Positions 57,188 to 64,000 of a stretch of DNA of 64,000 nt are shown piece by piece. The notes beneath the pieces are model-generated. The model was given only the letters and a program-made list of their open reading frames with translations, was not told the origin of the DNA and searched no databases. Origin of the DNA: Lysobacter sp. BMK333-48F3. GTDB lineage: Bacteria > Pseudomonadota > Gammaproteobacteria > Xanthomonadales > Xanthomonadaceae. Both the position numbers and the translations under genes were made by a program. The stretch lies in the NCBI RefSeq assembly GCF_019733395.1, contig NZ_JAIHOO010000001.1, positions 1,178,001-1,242,000 on the forward strand. Reading direction: 5' to 3'. Position 1 is the stretch's first letter, and each line of letters opens with the position of its first letter.

Positions 57188-58552
57188 ATGCTGCCGATGC
57201 TGGTGCGGCTGTACCTGACGGTCGCCGGCCTGCTGCTGTGCTCGCTGTTGCTGGTGCAGCAGGCCTTTCCGCACCTGTTTCCGGAACCCTACGCGCAATC
57301 GGCGCGGCAGGACTTCGCCGGCGAGCTGCGCCTGCTGCGCGACCGCCTCGACGGCGCCGTCGGGGCCGAATTGGTCCGACGCCTGGACGAGCTCAACCGC
57401 GATCTGCCCGAACGCTACCGCCTGCTCGATCCGGCCGAGGTCGAGGCGCTGTCGGTGTCTGTGCGCGCCCAGCTCGGCGCCGACGGCAGCGCCGGCGACC
57501 ACCTCGGCAGCGACCAGCACCGGGTCTATCTGCGCCTGGACCACGGCCAGGTGGTGCAGATCGGCTACGTCGAAGACGATTATCCGGCGCGCTACCTGGC
57601 CTACGTCACCGTGCTGGCGCTGATGCTGCTGGCGCTGCTGCTGTGGCTGCAGCCGCTGTGGGGCGACCTGGAGCGCCTGCGCGAGGTCGCCGAGCGCTTC
57701 GGCGACGGCGACCTGGAAGCGCGCGCGCCGCTGCGCGGCGGCTCCTCGATCCGCCAGCTGTGCGTGTACTTCAACAACATGGCCGACCAGATCGGCCGCC
57801 TGATCCAGTCCCAGCGCGACCTGGTCAACGCCGCCTCGCACGAGCTGCGCACGCCGATCACCCGGCTCGAATTCGGCCTGGCCAACCTGTCCGACTCGCT
57901 CGACGACCGGGTCGCCCGCGCGCGCGTGCACGCGCTGCGCTGCGACGTGGAAGAGCTGGACCTGCTGGTCGGCGAGCTGCTGACCCTGGGCATGCTGGAA
58001 CGCAACGGCGCCCGCGCCCTGCTGGAACAGGTCGAAGCCGGCGCCTTCCTGCGCGCCTCGGCCGGTCTGGCGGCGGAGGAACTGCGCACCCGCGGCACCG
58101 CGATCGACTGGCTGCTGTCGCCGGCGCTGGCCGAGATCGTGGTCGAACCGCGCAGCTTCGCCCGCGCCTTCTCCAACCTGATGCGCAACGCGCTGCGCTA
58201 CGCCGACGGACTGATCCGGGTGGTGCTGGAACCCGACGGCGCGGGCTGGCGCCTGATCGTCGAAGACGACGGGGTCGGCATTCCGGTCGAGGACCGCGAC
58301 CGGGTGTTCGAGCCGTTCTACCGGCTGGACCGCAGCCGCGACCGCGCCACCGGCGGCTTCGGCCTCGGCCTGAGCATCGTCCGCCAGGTGATCGACCGTC
58401 ACGGCGGCGAGATCCGGGTCGAGGCCTCGAACCTGGGCGGTGCGCGCTTCGTGATCCGCCTGCCCGAGCACCGCCCCGGCGAGCTGCGCGCCGCCGCGGC
58501 CGAGCGCGACGGCGACGGCGAGACGCTCGACCAGGCCTTCCATCTGCAGTGA
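57188..58552 (+). CDS. Sensor histidine kinase (RstB-like)
   Basis: A 454-residue membrane kinase. Two N-terminal membrane helices (LYLTVAGLLLCSLLLV and AYVTVLALMLLALLLWL) flank a periplasmic loop of about 120 residues. The HAMP linker follows, then the H-box NAASHELRTPITRLEFGLANL with the phosphorylated His, the N-box FSNLMRNALRYADG, and G-boxes VEDDGVGIP and GGFGLGLSIVRQV. It directly follows the response regulator with no gap. The stop codon lies within a tandem 15-bp repeat. The signal sensed is unknown. Confidence 0.92.
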   Translation: MLPMLVRLYLTVAGLLLCSLLLVQQAFPHLFPEPYAQSARQDFAGELRLLRDRLDGAVGAELVRRLDELNRDLPERYRLLDPAEVEALSVSVRAQLGADGSAGDHLGSDQHRVYLRLDHGQVVQIGYVEDDYPARYLAYVTVLALMLLALLLWLQPLWGDLERLREVAERFGDGDLEARAPLRGGSSIRQLCVYFNNMADQIGRLIQSQRDLVNAASHELRTPITRLEFGLANLSDSLDDRVARARVHALRCDVEELDLLVGELLTLGMLERNGARALLEQVEAGAFLRASAGLAAEELRTRGTAIDWLLSPALAEIVVEPRSFARAFSNLMRNALRYADGLIRVVLEPDGAGWRLIVEDDGVGIPVEDRDRVFEPFYRLDRSRDRATGGFGLGLSIVRQVIDRHGGEIRVEASNLGGARFVIRLPEHRPGELRAAAAERDGDGETLDQAFHLQ

Positions 58553-58591
58553 GCCGGGCTGCGGTGAACCGGGCCGCAGTGAACCGGGATT
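58547..58591. repeat. 15-bp tandem repeat spanning the kinase stop codon
   Basis: Copies CAGTGAGCCGGGCTG (58547-58561), CGGTGAACCGGGCCG (58562-58576) and CAGTGAACCGGGATT (58577-58591). The kinase stop (58550-58552) is in the first copy and each unit contains TGA. Confidence 0.8.
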
Positions 58592-58660
58592 GACCCGTTT
58601 CGCCGGGGCAACACGTTAGCTGTTGCAGGCCGTCCCCACGAACCGGCCGCAGGAGCTCGC

Positions 58661-59191
58661 ATGCATACGGACATGAACGCGTACACGCCGGAAACGCCCG
58701 GCGCGGAATACCAATCTCAGCCCCAATCCCACCCCCATCCCGAGACCCACCCCGACGCCGCGACGGCCGGCGACGACGTCGAAGCCCGCGCGCTGGACCT
58801 GGCCAACCAGGCCATCGCCCGTCAGGCCAGCGGCGAGTCCGGCGAGGCCGCGCGGCATTGGCGCGAGGCGATCGCGCTGGCCGACCACGGCCTGCCCGGC
58901 GATCCGCTGCGCTACTGGCTGCGCAGCGGCCTGGCCGAAGCCTGCTTCCGCCTCGGCGACGATGCCGCCTGCATCGCCGCCGCGGCCGTGGCGCGGGCCT
59001 GGGCGCGCCAGCAGCAGGCGCCGTCGACCGCGCTGTGGCTGGGCCAGGCGCTGTTCCGCAGCGGCCGCGTCGACGAAGCCCTGGACGCGCTCGGCGAAGC
59101 CCAGGCGCTGGCCGGCGCCGCCTTCGCCGGCGCGCTCGACGAGCGCCACCGCGAGGCGATCCTGGCGCGGATGGCGACACTGGCCGCCTGA
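58661..59191 (+). CDS. TPR-like helical protein of unknown function
   Basis: A 176-residue protein with a disordered, His/Pro/Gln-rich start (SQPQSHPHPETHPD), then helices with TPR-like spacing: ANQAIARQASGESGEAARHWREAIALAD, YWLRSGLAEACFRLGDDAACIAAAAVA and LWLGQALFRSGRVDEALDALGEAQALAG. It may bind a partner protein. It sits alone between the kinase and the TetR gene. The first ATG was used; a second (residue 5) is possible. Confidence 0.6.
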   Translation: MHTDMNAYTPETPGAEYQSQPQSHPHPETHPDAATAGDDVEARALDLANQAIARQASGESGEAARHWREAIALADHGLPGDPLRYWLRSGLAEACFRLGDDAACIAAAAVARAWARQQQAPSTALWLGQALFRSGRVDEALDALGEAQALAGAAFAGALDERHREAILARMATLAA

Positions 59192-59207
59192 ACGACCGCG
59201 GCCGCGC

Positions 59208-59804
59208 TCAGAACCGCGCCCACCACTGCACCGAGCGCTCGAAGTAGCCGCACAGGATCTGCGCCAGGCGGCGCCGGTCCTGGACCTGGCCGCTGGCGAT
59301 CGCGCGGTCGACCGCGCTGTGCATGGCATTGAAGAAGATCACCGCGGTCAGGCGCGGGTCCGGCGCCGCCCACACCCGCGCCGCGATGCCGCCCTCGAGC
59401 AGTTCGACCAGTTGATCGATCGCCGGGTTGTCCTGCATCGCGTGACGGTCGTGATGGCCCGGGCCGTGGAACAGCGCATCGTGCAGCTCGACCCGGTCCA
59501 GGTAGCCGTCGACCGCGCCCTGCACCCAGGCGCGCAGCCGGCCGCCCCAGTCGCCGGGGCGGCAGCGGTCCATGGCCCGCGCCAGCTCGTCGAGGAAGCC
59601 GGCGACGAAGCGCTGCTGCAGGGCCAGCAGCAGTTGTTCGCGGCTGGAGTAGCGGTCGCGCAGCGCGGCCGGCTCCAGGCCGGCGGCGAGCGCGACCTCG
59701 GCCAGGCCCAGGCGCGCCGGGCCGCAGACCAGCAACAGCCGCTCGGCGTGGTCGAGCACGGCCTGGTCCGCCGGCGCGGCGGACGCGTTCGGTACGGCGC
59801 CCAT
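59208..59804 (-). CDS. TetR-family regulator with a Fur-like box upstream
   Basis: A 198-residue regulator. The N-terminal helix-turn-helix runs LDHAERLLLVCGPARLGLAEVALAAGLEPAALRDRYSSREQLLLALQQ, a degenerate but recognisable TetR pattern. The helical C-terminal domain follows (FLDELARAMDRC, LFHGPGHHDRHAMQDNPAID, FNAMHSAVDRAIA) with a His cluster. GGAG lies nine bases upstream of the ATG and decides the start; upstream Met codons are not favoured. The Fur-like palindrome 14 bases upstream overlaps a possible -10 (TATGAT). It points away from the NRPS gene that follows. Confidence 0.75.
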   Translation of the reverse strand: MGAVPNASAAPADQAVLDHAERLLLVCGPARLGLAEVALAAGLEPAALRDRYSSREQLLLALQQRFVAGFLDELARAMDRCRPGDWGGRLRAWVQGAVDGYLDRVELHDALFHGPGHHDRHAMQDNPAIDQLVELLEGGIAARVWAAPDPRLTAVIFFNAMHSAVDRAIASGQVQDRRRLAQILCGYFERSVQWWARF

Positions 59805-59818
59805 CGGCGCTCCATATA

Positions 59819-59837
59819 GATGAGAATCGTTCTCATC
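59819..59837 (-). promoter_or_regulatory. Fur-box-like palindrome
   Basis: GATGAGAATCGTTCTCATC is a perfect palindrome (arms of eight, spacer TCG). Its TGAGAA/TTCTCA halves are the core of Fur boxes in Xanthomonas and Pseudomonas. It lies directly before the TetR gene. Confidence 0.65.
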
Positions 59838-60566
59838 ATAGTCCATTCCCGGCGGCGGCGCCGGGGTCGGCCGGCCGGAGCCGCGACGGCGCGACCGGCG
59901 TCGACGCGCGCGGAACGCGACCCTCGCCGCGTCGGTTCCGCGGCCTGCGCCGGATGCGTTGCGCGAACTGCGCCGCGTTCGCGGATTTTCCGCCGCGGAA
60001 AATTCCTTGTCCGACGACGGAAATAAAACCGCGCCGGTCACGTCGCGAGCGTGAATCCATTCCGCTGTCGCCGCGCGCCGCGAAAGATTTTTTTCCGCAG
60101 CGAAAAAGCTGCGCGAAAACCCTTGTAGACAGCCGTTTGGCGCAGTGGCCGTTGTAGAAAAAACTTCACATGGCGGTCTTGTGATCCGTCTCTCACCGCC
60201 GGCTTCGTAAATACTCGACTTGTGATCCGTCTCTCACCCGTCTTGATAGACATGAAATCCAGGCTCATGGATATTGAATCCGCAGGCGCACGTCGGATCG
60301 AACGTACGCACGCCTGCGTAGAACGCCACGCATAACAACTCGGGCCCCGCGTACGCGCAAGCGGCACTGCCGACGCAGCGGGCTCTGCCCCGGCGCTGTG
60401 CGCCGCGGCCATGACGGTATTTGCTTCGTAGCGGACACGGAGAGGGGGCCACTCGTAACGAGTTGGCCGCAGGATCGCGCGCGTCGAAATCCTCGCGTCG
60501 TCGGGCCCCGCGCCCGTCGGCCGCAGGCGGCGTGCGGCCGGGCGGCCGCCTCAAAGGATGCGCATC
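59838..60566. other. Control region before the EntF-like gene
   Basis: About 730 bases without a gene, richer in AT than the window average. It contains ATTTTCC/GGAAAAT inverted arms (59985-60003), a GCAGC/GCTGC hairpin near 60100, a 20-bp direct repeat at 60178-60238, and a 10-bp hairpin with one bulge at 60447-60468. AAAGGA eight bases before 60567 is the ribosome site. No reliable promoter hexamers were found. Confidence 0.55.
60178..60238. repeat. Two exact 20-bp direct repeats (possible operator)
   Basis: CTTGTGATCCGTCTCTCACC occurs at 60178-60197 and again at 60219-60238, 41 bases apart, about four helical turns. Each copy is a loose palindrome, GTGA, eight bases, TCAC. Confidence 0.7.

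Positions 60567-64000
<3,434 letters not shown>

Noticed and set aside
60178..60238. The 20-bp direct repeat as Clp/CRP sites
   Set aside because: The half-sites GTGA and TCAC are separated by eight bases, not the six needed for CRP-family dimers.

Overview
The window is about 70% GC and reads like a chromosome segment from a Xanthomonadaceae bacterium, most probably a Lysobacter. The grounds are the mix of genes (a YbaY-like protein, a DUF3106 protein with a sigma-like partner, a Clp-type site, a MocR regulator), the intergenic GGGAATSG hairpin repeat, and two large nonribosomal peptide synthetase (NRPS) loci. No tRNA, rRNA, CRISPR array, IS element or prophage was recognised.

Layout. 1-1475: the end of a repeat protein (12-residue repeats) next to an MvdD-like ATP-grasp ligase, possibly a peptide-modification pair. 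1459-9859: housekeeping and envelope genes (YbaY-like protein, secreted protein, SDR, lipoprotein, sppA, MATE exporter, DUF3667, DUF4286 and ABM proteins). 9954-19322: a sigma-like/DUF3619 fusion with DUF3106, priA behind a control region with paired DnaA boxes and a Clp-like site, a VanW-glycosyltransferase fusion, a NYN-LOTUS protein, transaldolase and NDH-2. 19454-23217: two paralogous small secreted proteins flanking a PhyH dioxygenase, a DUF1203 gene, and rpoH with a CIRCE-like palindrome and a sigma-E-like promoter.

23565-35701 (minus strand) is a long, tightly coupled gene chain. It encodes a class II aldolase, a double nucleotidyltransferase, a GtrA-GT2 fusion, a methyltransferase, a GDPD-like protein, a membrane GT-C/uridine-kinase fusion, a HAD phosphatase, a GT87-type transferase and a DUF5916 outer-membrane protein. 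Four-base stop/start overlaps are frequent. It looks like a pathway that activates an unusual phosphorylated unit and puts it on a lipid-linked or surface glycan.

36037-51026 (plus strand) is a compact reductive NRPS operon: C-A-T, C-A-T, C-A-T-reductase, MFS exporter, MbtH-like protein, an uncharacterised protein and a kynurenine-monooxygenase-like flavoenzyme. It should make a three-residue peptide, possibly N-acylated, released as an aldehyde or alcohol; the second residue is probably glycine. 51030-59804 holds a MocR regulator, GST, cupin, XRE regulator with a paired operator, a dehalogenase-like lipoprotein, a TIMP/NTR-like secreted protein, a two-component system, and a TetR gene under a Fur-box-like palindrome. 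60567 to the right edge is an EntF-like C-A-T-TE synthetase cut off in its thioesterase. The 760-bp control region before it carries an exact 20-bp direct repeat.

Start sites were chosen by Shine-Dalgarno position and gene overlap. Family names come from reading motifs, not from database searches. Adenylation-pocket residues were aligned by eye to GrsA numbering.
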